Shown: piece after piece, positions 26,068 through 34,172 of the stretch
Numbering within the stretch: position 1 is the first letter of the stretch
Layout of the letters: every line of letters starts with the position of its first letter
DNA from: Priestia koreensis
GTDB taxonomy: Bacteria; Bacillota; Bacilli; Bacillales; Bacillaceae_H
NCBI RefSeq assembly: GCF_001274935.1
Contig: NZ_LILC01000006.1
Coordinates: 28,055 to 92,054 of the forward strand
Length of the DNA stretch: 64,000 bases
Reading direction: 5' to 3'
Notes under the pieces: model-generated
Seen by the model: the letters and a program-made list of their open reading frames with translations, nothing else
The model's database searches: none
What the model was told of the DNA's origin: nothing
Translations under genes and position numbers: made by a program

Positions 26068-26104
26068 AAACAAATAATCGACGAATTAAATAGAAAATAA
26101 AAGC

Positions 26105-26154
26105 GAAAACCGCTAATAAGCCTCTTTTAGAAGAGGTCTATTAGCGGTTTTTTT
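26105..26154 (+). terminator. Leader terminator before conjugation operon 2
   Basis: AAAACCGCTAATA pairs with TATTAGCGGTTTT, with an inner CCTCTT/AAGAGG helix, then Ts. It lies between the promoter at 26059-26067 and the first gene at 26174, so every transcript must pass it. This suggests attenuation or antitermination. Confidence 0.8.
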
Positions 26155-26173
26155 GTGAAGAAAGGATGAAAAA

Positions 26174-26398
26174 ATGATGCAAGAGCAAAACATCAGATTT
26201 CGTGACATTACAATTGATGATGATGTTGAACGTCTCATGGTATTACGAAAACGATATAACTTAAGACAATATGAGCTCGCAAATGCAATAGGTGTAAGTG
26301 AAAACTACTTAGGCGCTATTGAAAACCGCGTCAATCCGCTAACGAAAAAAATGATTCGTAAACTCGATACGTACCTTGAAGAAATGTTATGGAGGTAA
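26174..26398 (+). CDS. Small XRE-type DNA-binding protein
   Basis: A 74-residue protein with a Cro/C1 helix-turn-helix (RLMVLRKRYNLRQYELANAI, then GVSENYLGAIENRVNPLTKK). The start follows AAAGGATG. It is the first gene of the second conjugation unit, six bases before the next one, and probably regulates the conjugation genes or the leader just upstream. Confidence 0.75.
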   Translation: MMQEQNIRFRDITIDDDVERLMVLRKRYNLRQYELANAIGVSENYLGAIENRVNPLTKKMIRKLDTYLEEMLWR

Positions 26399-26404
26399 GT
26401 CTTG

Positions 26405-27988
26405 ATGGACTATATGCTGATTTGGCTTAATGATCCCAAACAAGAAGAGGAGCTTGTGTCTGCATTTCACCCGTTATACAAATGTGAAATTGGATCTCCA
26501 AAATCTTATTTAGTATTACTAGAAGAAAAAAACCCTCGCTATTTCATCATTTCAAGCCATATTGCCAAGTCGCTTGATTTAAATAAAGTGGATGTTCATG
26601 GAACACTCATCATTATAGGTGAAACATTAGATATACAAAGTAGGAATCAAGTTGTTTTTCATTCGACACTGGCTGCGGTAAAAACCTATATCTATACGGA
26701 AGAAGCGGCATCCACACCTTATGAAGGAGAGGAAGAAGAAATACTTGAACCTAGTCCTCCTGCACAAATTTCTGAGCATGATTCAAGTAAAGTCATGAGA
26801 ACGATTGAACCGACTGAAACAACCGAACCCAATCATGAAAAAATAGAAGCAGTAGAGAAGAAGGACAATGCCGATGAACCATTACAAACGGAAGAAAAGA
26901 TGAAAACAGATGATGATCAATCAATAGAAGTAGATCCTACAGAAGAACGAAAAGAAGAAGAAGCACAGACACTCGTGAATGAAGTGCCAAAAGAACAGAG
27001 AGTCATTCGTTTCAACTCTGCTGTAAAAAACCGAACGAGTCCTTCTGTCGAGCCAACTTCTTCAACAGATGAAAGGGGAGACTTGCAAAACAATGAGGTT
27101 CTTACTCACACAGCCGAAGAGAAGCCACAAGATCATCAGCTTAACACGTTAATTAAACGAACCAGTGAAATTCGCAAAGAGGCCTTCACAAAAGCAACGT
27201 GGGATGAAAACAAAGTGATTGGAGTATGGTCACCTTTACATCGTATCGGAGTCACCTCTTTTATCGCGACGTTTGCGATGTTTCTAGCGAATGAACGCTC
27301 ACAAGTAGGCGTTTTAGAAGCGCCTAGCAAAGCCTATTATCTGAAACAGCTATTGGAGCGCTATAAATCAATCCCTGACGGCTGGAATAGTTTTGCTCGT
27401 GCTATATTTGATCCTAGCATTCCAGCCACAAGCATCAACTATATCTACAAAGGCGTACAGTGGATTCCACTAGATGAAGGAGATCATGAGTTAGAGTGGA
27501 ACACCGATGCCCTTTATCACTACGTGAATAGTACGCGTGTCTTTGACTTCGTGCTGATTGATTTACCAACGGGCGAAATCGGAGAGATATATCGTCCTCT
27601 TCTAGGACAGTTAGATGAATTATGGATTATAGTGGATGATTCGTATTTACAAATTAAAGGATGGAAGCAATATATTGATCAAATGGTCAAAGAATACAAT
27701 CTACCTAGCTACCTCATCTTCAATAAAGTAGAGCCCTTTAGCCAACAAGAGGCATTATCTGAGGATTTGGAACTGCCACTGCTGGCTGCACTTCCACCCT
27801 TGTATCAAGAATGGGCAAAAAATCAGTATGAAAATGCACCGATCCTCGCCAATCATTCGGTCTTTGAAAAGCTGGAAAAACCGTACATGCAATTAGCCGC
27901 GCACGTATTGGGATCAGCAGATTTAACGAAACACTGTTCTAAATATTCATTGTTAGGGAAATGGAAAAGATTGTTTAAAAAACGTTGA
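26405..27988 (+). CDS. MinD/CpaE-like protein with degenerate P-loop
   Basis: A 527-residue protein. Residues 1-105 form an N-terminal alpha/beta domain. About 105-250 is very acidic and probably disordered. The C-terminal half has the fold pattern of SIMIBI (ParA/MinD/CpaE) ATPases: the P-loop position reads VWSPLHRIGVTSF in place of KGGVGKT, and Walker B-like FDFVLIDLPTGEIGE follows. The lysines of the deviant Walker A are missing, so nucleotide hydrolysis is doubtful. GGAGGT lies nine bases before ATG 26405; a TTG at 26402 is an alternative. CpaE-like proteins help localise pilus or secretion machinery, which would fit here. Confidence 0.65.
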   Translation: MDYMLIWLNDPKQEEELVSAFHPLYKCEIGSPKSYLVLLEEKNPRYFIISSHIAKSLDLNKVDVHGTLIIIGETLDIQSRNQVVFHSTLAAVKTYIYTEEAASTPYEGEEEEILEPSPPAQISEHDSSKVMRTIEPTETTEPNHEKIEAVEKKDNADEPLQTEEKMKTDDDQSIEVDPTEERKEEEAQTLVNEVPKEQRVIRFNSAVKNRTSPSVEPTSSTDERGDLQNNEVLTHTAEEKPQDHQLNTLIKRTSEIRKEAFTKATWDENKVIGVWSPLHRIGVTSFIATFAMFLANERSQVGVLEAPSKAYYLKQLLERYKSIPDGWNSFARAIFDPSIPATSINYIYKGVQWIPLDEGDHELEWNTDALYHYVNSTRVFDFVLIDLPTGEIGEIYRPLLGQLDELWIIVDDSYLQIKGWKQYIDQMVKEYNLPSYLIFNKVEPFSQQEALSEDLELPLLAALPPLYQEWAKNQYENAPILANHSVFEKLEKPYMQLAAHVLGSADLTKHCSKYSLLGKWKRLFKKR

Positions 27989-28072
27989 TTAAGAGGAAGG
28001 ACCATGCTAAGATAAAGCTATCTATTTTTGTACTTATTATTTGCAACCATTTTTGGTTAGCGGTTTCTTATC

Positions 28073-28147
28073 AAAAAAGCGGTCTTTGGATCGACGTCTT
28101 CACACCATAGGTGTGACTATCTGTCGTCCTTAGAGCGCTTTTTTTTA
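28073..28147 (+). terminator. Leader terminator before conjugation unit 3
   Basis: A long branched hairpin: outer AAAAAAGCG with CGCTTTTTT, inner CACACC with GGTGTG, then a T run. It lies 27 bases before the DUF4258 gene start. It can end the previous transcript, but its closeness to the next gene matches the other leader terminators of this region. Confidence 0.7.
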
Positions 28148-28174
28148 TTTTGATCAAAGGATGTGAGGGAAGAA

Positions 28175-28486
28175 ATGAAGATTTTACAGGAGATTAAAAA
28201 GGTGTTAATGGGTGGAAACGGTTATTTTGTGATCGGTCACCATGTAAAAAAACGATTGCTCGATCGTGGGTACGTCAAAGGAGACATTATAGGGGTTATT
28301 TACAATGGAAACGTCGTGGAAGTTCAATACGATCAAACATTCAAAACGCTTAAATATGTCATCGCTGGAAGTGATTTAGATGGTCATCCGATGGTCATTG
28401 TAGTCGCACGGCTACCTCAACATGTATTTAAGGTAGTAACCGTCATGCCTCCACTGGATAAGAATCGCTTTGATCGGTGTATTTAG
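28175..28486 (+). CDS. DUF4258-type small protein
   Basis: A 103-residue protein beginning MKILQEIKKVLMGG. The pattern FVIGHHVKKRLLDRGYVKGD, then VVEVQYDQTFKTLKYVIAG and PMVIVVARL, fits DUF4258 (a RelE-like fold found in some toxins and in many plasmid proteins). ATG 28175 has GAGGGA just upstream; the earlier GTG at 28163 has poor spacing. It has no obvious antitoxin beside it, so I do not call it a toxin. Confidence 0.6.
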   Translation: MKILQEIKKVLMGGNGYFVIGHHVKKRLLDRGYVKGDIIGVIYNGNVVEVQYDQTFKTLKYVIAGSDLDGHPMVIVVARLPQHVFKVVTVMPPLDKNRFDRCI

Positions 28487-28526
28487 CACAAGAGAAGAGA
28501 ACGTAAATTGAAAGGGTGTAGAAAAC

Positions 28527-29792
28527 ATGAGAACATTACGAAAAACGAAATTAACAGGCTGGTTTGAATTTATGCGCCAAAATTGCCCGATCTGTAACCA
28601 TCATGGTGGCTGCATGATTCATGAAGATGGCGACCGTGTGGCGTGTATTCGGGTCGAGAGTGAGACGATCTTTAGTAAAAATTCGGCTTTACCCTCTTAT
28701 CTCCATTACTTAAATGGGGATAAGCGTAAACCGAAAATTCAATATGATGGGCCATCGTATCAAAGTGAAAAGAAAGCAGCGGATGCCGAATTAAACAAGG
28801 TCTATCGAACGTTGTTGCATGCATTACCACTAGAAGAAGGTCATTATCAACATTTAACATCGGATAGTCGTCAATTAACGGATGAGCAAATAGCCGTAAG
28901 AGGATATAAAAGCTTTCCAGAAAAGCCATGGAATGTCGTAAAAGAAATAGGAGATAGCTTGTACATGGAAGATTTCACAGGTGTCCCAGGTTTTTACGAA
29001 CAACAAACAGAGCGTGGATCGTATTTCACCCTAAATGGGAGAAAAGGAATCCTCATTCCGTTCCGTAATCATAAAAATGAGATTGTCGGCTGTCAGTACC
29101 GTATCGATCAACCACCTAATGAAGTGAAAGTAGACGCTTACCAACAGGGACTAAGCGCAAAGGTTATTCAACAACCTAATAAAGTCGAAGTATCGTATGA
29201 AGGGAAAATCATTGGTGAGTATGAACTGACGCTAGGACAAGGAAAAGTCATGTCCATTAATGGAAAAGTCTCTCTTGGCATGATTACACTGGTCAAAGGC
29301 ATGAGGTATTATTGGCTTTCTTCTGCCAATAAGAATAAAGGGACAGGAGCAGGAGAACCAACCCCTGTACACATTTCTGTTCCGAGTGAGCGCTTAAAAA
29401 CATGGCATACAGGTACCCCTCTGCAAACGAAAAGGATTTGGGTGACCGAAGGGCCCACTAAAGGTGATATTTCGTCAGATTTGTTAGGTACATTATATAC
29501 ACCTGAAGAACTAAACGAATTAGGCGATACGTTTTTAAGTGTTCCTGGTGCAAATTCATGGCGCATTATGCTTCCAACCTTAAAAGAAATGGGTGTGGAG
29601 CATGTCAACCTAGCGCTAGACGGGGATGCCGCACGTAACCCTTATGTGAAAAAACACTTATTCGAATGTGCAAAAGAGTTAAAGGCACTTCAATTAACTT
29701 GTAGTATCGTCCTTTGGAACGTGGATGAAGCGAAGGGAATCGACGATTGTCTTTTGTTGAAAAAGCGCCCAATCGTAAAACGATTATTTTAG
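28527..29792 (+). CDS. DUF3854/Toprim-type plasmid primase-like protein
   Basis: A 421-residue protein. A zinc-finger-like start (CPICNHHGGC, then C at 39, VACIRV) resembles primase zinc ribbons. The C-terminal third has the Toprim-like pair IWVTEGPTKGD and LALDGDAARN, with the catalytic Glu and Asp-x-Asp type acidic residues expected of DUF3854/primase proteins. It probably synthesises primers for plasmid replication or for the transferred strand after conjugation. The start follows AAAGGGTG. It forms a unit with the DUF4258 gene and the next small gene. Confidence 0.7.
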   Translation: MRTLRKTKLTGWFEFMRQNCPICNHHGGCMIHEDGDRVACIRVESETIFSKNSALPSYLHYLNGDKRKPKIQYDGPSYQSEKKAADAELNKVYRTLLHALPLEEGHYQHLTSDSRQLTDEQIAVRGYKSFPEKPWNVVKEIGDSLYMEDFTGVPGFYEQQTERGSYFTLNGRKGILIPFRNHKNEIVGCQYRIDQPPNEVKVDAYQQGLSAKVIQQPNKVEVSYEGKIIGEYELTLGQGKVMSINGKVSLGMITLVKGMRYYWLSSANKNKGTGAGEPTPVHISVPSERLKTWHTGTPLQTKRIWVTEGPTKGDISSDLLGTLYTPEELNELGDTFLSVPGANSWRIMLPTLKEMGVEHVNLALDGDAARNPYVKKHLFECAKELKALQLTCSIVLWNVDEAKGIDDCLLLKKRPIVKRLF

Positions 29793-29808
29793 GAGGAGCA
29801 AACAAGCG

Positions 29809-30012
29809 ATGATATATTTCTATGAAGCAACGGATATAGAAAAAGGTGAATGTATATATTTTGGATCAAACCGTGAAGAGTTAGTAAAGAGATTACATCA
29901 TCACATGGTTAGTCAACATGATCTTGATCTAGGAGATCAAACCATAAAAGAACTAAACGATCTTAATGAACCATTTCTAAGCATTTTTGGAATTGAAGTG
30001 ATCTATCAATAA
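29809..30012 (+). CDS. Hypothetical protein, 67 aa
   Basis: The ATG follows AGGAGGAGC, a strong site. The small acidic protein (MIYFYEATDIEKGECIYFGS) resembles no family I can name. It is the last gene before a terminator. Confidence 0.6.
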   Translation: MIYFYEATDIEKGECIYFGSNREELVKRLHHHMVSQHDLDLGDQTIKELNDLNEPFLSIFGIEVIYQ

Positions 30013-30022
30013 CAACATGACT

Positions 30023-30067
30023 AAAAAGCATGAACTACTTCACCGTAGTTGATGCTTTTTTGTTTTT
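30023..30067 (+). terminator. Intrinsic terminator
   Basis: AAAAAGCAT pairs with ATGCTTTTT, with inner ACTAC/GTAGT pairing and a T run. It closes the primase unit. Confidence 0.75.
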
Positions 30068-30088
30068 AACTATTTTTTAAAAAAATGG

Positions 30089-30117
30089 TTGATATTACCT
30101 CGATCATCTTATATACT
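30089..30117 (+). promoter_or_regulatory. Consensus sigma-A promoter of the T4SS operon
   Basis: TTGATA (30089-30094), exactly 17 bases, then TATACT (30112-30117). It is the best promoter in the conjugation region and faces the pilin-like gene and the T4SS genes. Confidence 0.75.
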
Positions 30118-30146
30118 GAGGATATCAAAAATTTAGCCAACGGGAC

Positions 30147-30208
30147 GCCCCCGAGATGAACGGTATTAGAACCTTATCTAATACCTTCGTTTCGGGGGCT
30201 TTTTTTTT
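30147..30208 (+). terminator. Leader terminator before the T4SS operon
   Basis: GCCCCCGA (30147-30154) pairs with TCGGGGGC (30192-30199), inner GGTATTAG/CTAATACC, then nine Ts. It stands between the strong promoter at 30089 and the first gene at 30231. This is direct evidence that the operon starts with a conditional or partial terminator. Confidence 0.85.
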
Positions 30209-30230
30209 GGCTTGAAAGGGGGTGACAAAG

Positions 30231-30626
30231 ATGGAAAAACGCAAATTTAGCTTGAAAAGTCTGTTTTTAGCTCTAACCGCTATGATGATTCTGGTGATGG
30301 CACAACCAACTACAAGTTTGGCGACAGGTGCTGATGAATCTAAGAAAGCTTGGGAAAAAGCAGGAGTTACGACATCAAACATAGATAGTAAAGATTCTGG
30401 AGTCTTTAAAGATTTAACAAAGATGACGGGATTTATCATGGCAATCGGTGCATTCTGGATTATTGCCTGCATTATCTTTGCAGGACTTAAACTTTCTGCT
30501 GCACAAGGTGGAAATTCACAAGCTCGTACCGCAGGATTCATAGGACTGGGTATGGCCTTTATCGGAGGATTCGTTGTAATGAAAGCTTACGATATTGCGG
30601 GTTATGTGGCTGGTTTCGGAGGTTAA
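30231..30626 (+). CDS. VirB2/pilin-like secreted membrane protein
   Basis: A 131-residue protein with a basic start (MEKRKFSLKSLFLALTAMMI) and a signal-peptide-like hydrophobic stretch ending near LATGA. Two further membrane spans follow (GFIMAIGAFWIIACIIFAGL; GFIGLGMAFIGGFVVM). This size and layout match VirB2/TrbC-type T4SS subunits. ATG 30231 follows AAGGGGGTG; a GTG at 30222 overlaps that site. It is the first gene after the strong promoter and is separated from the next genes by a hairpin, as expected for a subunit needed in excess. Confidence 0.7.
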   Translation: MEKRKFSLKSLFLALTAMMILVMAQPTTSLATGADESKKAWEKAGVTTSNIDSKDSGVFKDLTKMTGFIMAIGAFWIIACIIFAGLKLSAAQGGNSQARTAGFIGLGMAFIGGFVVMKAYDIAGYVAGFGG

Positions 30627-30741
30627 CACCAAGCAATTATTTATTTCTTACAAGATCGTACATGACATTAATCAATATGATTTTTCTACACACACGTACA
30701 ACAACTATTTTTTTACTCTCTCCCTTTATAGAAAATAGATT

Positions 30742-30781
30742 CCCCCCTCTATGGTAAGTCACTTACCACCTAGTGGGGGGA
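30742..30781 (+). terminator. GC-rich hairpin without T run
   Basis: CCCCCC pairs with GGGGGG around an inner GGTAAGT/ACTTACC helix, followed by ATTGTTG rather than Ts. It lies 24 bases before the PrgI gene. It may stabilise the upstream mRNA end, limit expression of the T4SS genes after the pilin gene, or act with an antiterminator. Confidence 0.55.
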
Positions 30782-30804
30782 TTGTTGTAAGAAAGGATGA
30801 TTTC

Positions 30805-31149
30805 ATGCGAAAAGTAACCGTTCCAGTGGATATGTCATCGGAACAGAAAACCATTTTAGGGATCTTGTCAAAACGACAACTTACGTATTTAGCTGTTGCG
30901 GGGGTGCTCATCTATTTTTATGGGCCATTCTTCTACCGAATGGCTCCTACCTTTTATCTAGGTGTTGCATTCTTTGTCCTTTCAGCACTTCCTACAGCTG
31001 CGCTCACCATTATGTTGGCGTTTGTGAGAAAGGAAAAGATGGGCATGTATTTTGATCGTTATCTCCTTACCAAAATGGGTCATAAAAATGAAGTTGGATT
31101 GTGGCGAAAAGGCACACACGCTAAAGAATGGATGGTGAAGCAGAAATGA
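30805..31149 (+). CDS. PrgI family T4SS protein (VirB3-like)
   Basis: A 114-residue protein with the PrgI pattern: KVTVPVDMSSEQKTILG, LSKRQLTYL, two membrane spans (about 34-75) and a cytoplasmic basic end. PrgI-type proteins take the VirB3 place next to VirB4 in Gram-positive T4SSs, and the gene order supports this. ATG 30805 follows AAAGGATG; the frame is open further upstream, but that part lies in the hairpin. Its stop overlaps the next ATG. Confidence 0.82.
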   Translation: MRKVTVPVDMSSEQKTILGILSKRQLTYLAVAGVLIYFYGPFFYRMAPTFYLGVAFFVLSALPTAALTIMLAFVRKEKMGMYFDRYLLTKMGHKNEVGLWRKGTHAKEWMVKQK

Positions 31150-32054
31150 TCGATGCAATCGTACTAGTAGCAATGGGGTTAGGGTTTTATGTATTTGCAC
31201 AGTTGATGCTTAAAGAACCCATCATCCCTTGGGGGAAAAAGAAGAAACGAGGAAATAAACAAGATCCGCCAAAAGGAAAGGGGCCCAAAAATAAAAAAAG
31301 TAACAATGGCAAAAAGAATGTAGGCGATGAGGAGGAACCCGATCCCTTTGAGGAGCTCTTTAGCGACATGGAGGAGATTGTGAAAAAGATGATTCGGTTT
31401 GAAAATGACCGCTTTGTCATGATTGCAGAGGTTGATCCCGTAAACTATTTCTTACTATCACCTGAAGAACAGGAAGCCATTGACCGTACATTTGAAACAT
31501 GGCTTGCAACGTTACATTATCCCGTTCAAATTTACCTTCAAAATCGATACGTTGACTTATCCGATCCCATTGAAAAAATGCGTGACATTATGTTGGGACA
31601 AGATGACCTTCCCACCAATGCGATTGAATACGGTCAGTCCATGATTGAAGACTTAACAAGATGGCAAGAATTAACGCCACGTTACGAAACGAAGCGCTAT
31701 CTGGCGATTTCGTACCAAGTAAATGTAAAAGAAATTAATGCAGATGATAAGGACGAATTAGAAGAAAAGATTCTTCAAAAAGCCACGAACGAATTATCTC
31801 GTCGCATGAGCGCGGCTGCCAATACACTCCGTAAAGCACGAATAGGTGTCAATCGCCTCGATAACGATGGCATCGGAGAACTGTTATATTTTGCCTTCAA
31901 TCGAAAAAAAGCGCTGAAAAACCGCTATAAGGATATTGCTCAAAATGAAATGCTCGCGCTGTACACCACCGCGGATCAAGATGAACGTCATATCGAATTG
32001 GTAAAGGAGATGATTGAACGTGATGCGGAAGAAAAAGAAAAACAAGCAGGCTAA
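31146..32054 (+). CDS. TraC-N-like T4SS protein
   Basis: A 302-residue protein with one N-terminal membrane span (about 3-21), a very basic Lys/Asn/Gly-rich linker (35-70) and a cytoplasmic domain (FENDRFVMIAEVDPVNYFLL, then RTFETWLATLHYPVQIYLQN, RYLAISYQVN). The domain resembles the N-terminal domain of VirB4/TraC-type ATPases, here as a separate protein just before VirB4. It probably sits at the inner-membrane base of the channel. Its start overlaps the PrgI stop and its end overlaps the VirB4 frame by 41 bases. Confidence 0.65.
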   Translation: MIDAIVLVAMGLGFYVFAQLMLKEPIIPWGKKKKRGNKQDPPKGKGPKNKKSNNGKKNVGDEEEPDPFEELFSDMEEIVKKMIRFENDRFVMIAEVDPVNYFLLSPEEQEAIDRTFETWLATLHYPVQIYLQNRYVDLSDPIEKMRDIMLGQDDLPTNAIEYGQSMIEDLTRWQELTPRYETKRYLAISYQVNVKEINADDKDELEEKILQKATNELSRRMSAAANTLRKARIGVNRLDNDGIGELLYFAFNRKKALKNRYKDIAQNEMLALYTTADQDERHIELVKEMIERDAEEKEKQAG

Positions 32055-34161
32055 ATCATCAGAAGAACAACAAGTAGACAGACAAGAGTCATCTACAATT
32101 GAATTTAGCTCGAAAGAGACTTCGAAAAAAGGCAAGAAGGGACAAGAGGGTCCGATCGATTACCAATGGGACACGAAACCAACGTTTTGGGACGTGGTTT
32201 CTCCAGAAGGAATGGTCATCGATTCGCCGGATTACGGAATCATTAAGCAATCACTTGGAACGAATACGTATTTCCGTCCGTTCTTTATCACACGTGACGG
32301 GTATCCTCGTAAAATGCAAACGACCTGGCTCAACACGCTGACATCTAGTGGAGAAATGGATGTTTTAATTGATATTCATAAAGTACCAAAGTCGGAAGCG
32401 GTCCGAACGCTTCAACGACAAGTCACGATGTTAGAATCCAACCTGTCATTTCAAACAAAACGAGGAAACACGGATCAAATTCAAGATCTTGAAACCAAGA
32501 TTATGGATACGAATCAATTAATGAGCGAAATCCAGTTCTCAGAGAATGATAGTTACAATACGTCCGTTCTGGGTGTTCTGTATGGAGAAAGTGAAAAAGA
32601 ATTGAATCGTTACAGTGAACGGCTTGAAGATGAACTAAAAGGAATGTTCTTCAAAGTGGCAACCACATGGTCACGAATTAGGAAGGGATTTCGTTCCGCC
32701 CTGCCATTCGGTCAAAACGAAATCCATGATTCGTTTCGCAATATGGATCGACGCGCTTTAAGTACATTCGCTCCCTTTATTAGTGGAAGTGGAACGTTCT
32801 TAGGTGGTGTACCCATCGGTATTAACCGTATCACAGGTCAAAAGGAATTTATCAACTCCTTTGGTAGTGAAGATTATCGCCCTCAAAACTACAACATGGG
32901 GATTCTTGGAATTCCGGGGTCAGGGAAAAGTTTGGCCATGAAGATGAAAATTGCGCGTGAAAATGCAGGAGCGAACGTGTACGCGAATATTATTGATCCA
33001 GAAGGTGAGTTTGTCCGCATTACGAAGCGTCTAGGAGGCATTAACCTTAACATCTCGGAAGAATCGGACATTATCATTAACCCATGTGCCATTAACTACA
33101 CGGATATTCCCTTAGATGAAGACGATGAAGAAATGGATCTTTTGGAAGATGCCGATGATAAGGAGATTATTGAAAAGAACGGCAAGCGCTACATTCGATT
33201 CGTACCGGTTCGTGAGAAAGCGAACGAACTTCTCGCATTCTTTGACATCATTATTCGTGGAAAAGACTCAGCCGATTCAGGACTGGATGTGTTCGAACGA
33301 AATTACCTAGAAGAAGCCATTGAATACGTCTTTAAAGAGCTGGGCATTACCACACATCCAGAATCCCTCTTTAAAAATGAGGTTCAAACGGTTAATGGTC
33401 ATATCGTACAATCCAAAGTTCGCAAACTGGAACCAGAAATTCTTCAAATTTATGAGTACCTCGTGGATAAGTATGGAGAGGATTTGAAAGCGGAGCGACT
33501 CATTGCGGGAATTAAACCATTCTTACGAACAGGTTCTAAACCGATCTTTGATGGACAAACATTTTTAGGGCGAGGAATTACGCAAACACTAATGGCGTCT
33601 CGATTGGTGAATTTTAATATTAGCCAAATGGAAGAAGGGTTCTTAAAGCCGATTGCGTACCATGTACTTCTTAACTACATATGGGAGCACTTTGTAAAAA
33701 ACCTTGATAATGCCACGAAGAAAAAATATGTCTATTGCGATGAGCTATGGCAGTTTATCGATAACGATTTAACGGTAGCGTTCTTTGAAAAATTAGCGCG
33801 TCGTGCGCGTAAGCGTAACTGTGGGTTCTGTTGGGCTTCTCAGGACTTTGTCCGAATCTTAGAGCACCCGAAATCAAGGGGTATCCTAACCTCTACTTTC
33901 TCGTACCTGTTCTTTCAACAAAATAAGATCGATTTAAAACGAATTAAGGAGAACTTTGATTTAAGTAATGGAGAGGTCGAGATTCTCTTCAATAACCCTG
34001 GTAAGGGAGAAGGAATCTTCCGTGTGGGCGGTAGTTCTGTCTGGCTGCAGACCGATCCATCAGAGGAAGAAATGGTCTTTATTGAATCCAATACAGCCGT
34101 ACTAGAAGAACTGTTAGAACGACGCAAGCGACAACGTTATCAAGACGAAACACCTGCATAG
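32014..34161 (+). CDS. virB4: VirB4-type conjugation ATPase
   Basis: A 715-residue VirB4/TraE/TcpF-type ATPase that powers T4SS assembly and transfer. A Lys-rich start precedes an N-terminal domain. Walker A GILGIPGSGKS is at about 295-306 and Walker B YVYCDELWQF at about 572-581. RRARKRNCGFCWASQD and an arginine-finger-like C-terminal region follow. The length is slightly short of the usual 750-850. TTG 32014, GTG 32020 and ATG 32023 all follow AAAGGAGATGA; spacing favours the first or second. It overlaps the previous gene, showing coupled translation. Confidence 0.92.
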   Translation: MNVMRKKKKNKQAKSSEEQQVDRQESSTIEFSSKETSKKGKKGQEGPIDYQWDTKPTFWDVVSPEGMVIDSPDYGIIKQSLGTNTYFRPFFITRDGYPRKMQTTWLNTLTSSGEMDVLIDIHKVPKSEAVRTLQRQVTMLESNLSFQTKRGNTDQIQDLETKIMDTNQLMSEIQFSENDSYNTSVLGVLYGESEKELNRYSERLEDELKGMFFKVATTWSRIRKGFRSALPFGQNEIHDSFRNMDRRALSTFAPFISGSGTFLGGVPIGINRITGQKEFINSFGSEDYRPQNYNMGILGIPGSGKSLAMKMKIARENAGANVYANIIDPEGEFVRITKRLGGINLNISEESDIIINPCAINYTDIPLDEDDEEMDLLEDADDKEIIEKNGKRYIRFVPVREKANELLAFFDIIIRGKDSADSGLDVFERNYLEEAIEYVFKELGITTHPESLFKNEVQTVNGHIVQSKVRKLEPEILQIYEYLVDKYGEDLKAERLIAGIKPFLRTGSKPIFDGQTFLGRGITQTLMASRLVNFNISQMEEGFLKPIAYHVLLNYIWEHFVKNLDNATKKKYVYCDELWQFIDNDLTVAFFEKLARRARKRNCGFCWASQDFVRILEHPKSRGILTSTFSYLFFQQNKIDLKRIKENFDLSNGEVEILFNNPGKGEGIFRVGGSSVWLQTDPSEEEMVFIESNTAVLEELLERRKRQRYQDETPA

Positions 34162-34172
34162 GAGGTGAGACA

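Noticed and set aside
28175..28486. RelE-like toxin of a toxin-antitoxin pair
   Set aside because: DUF4258 has a related fold, but no antitoxin-type gene adjoins it.
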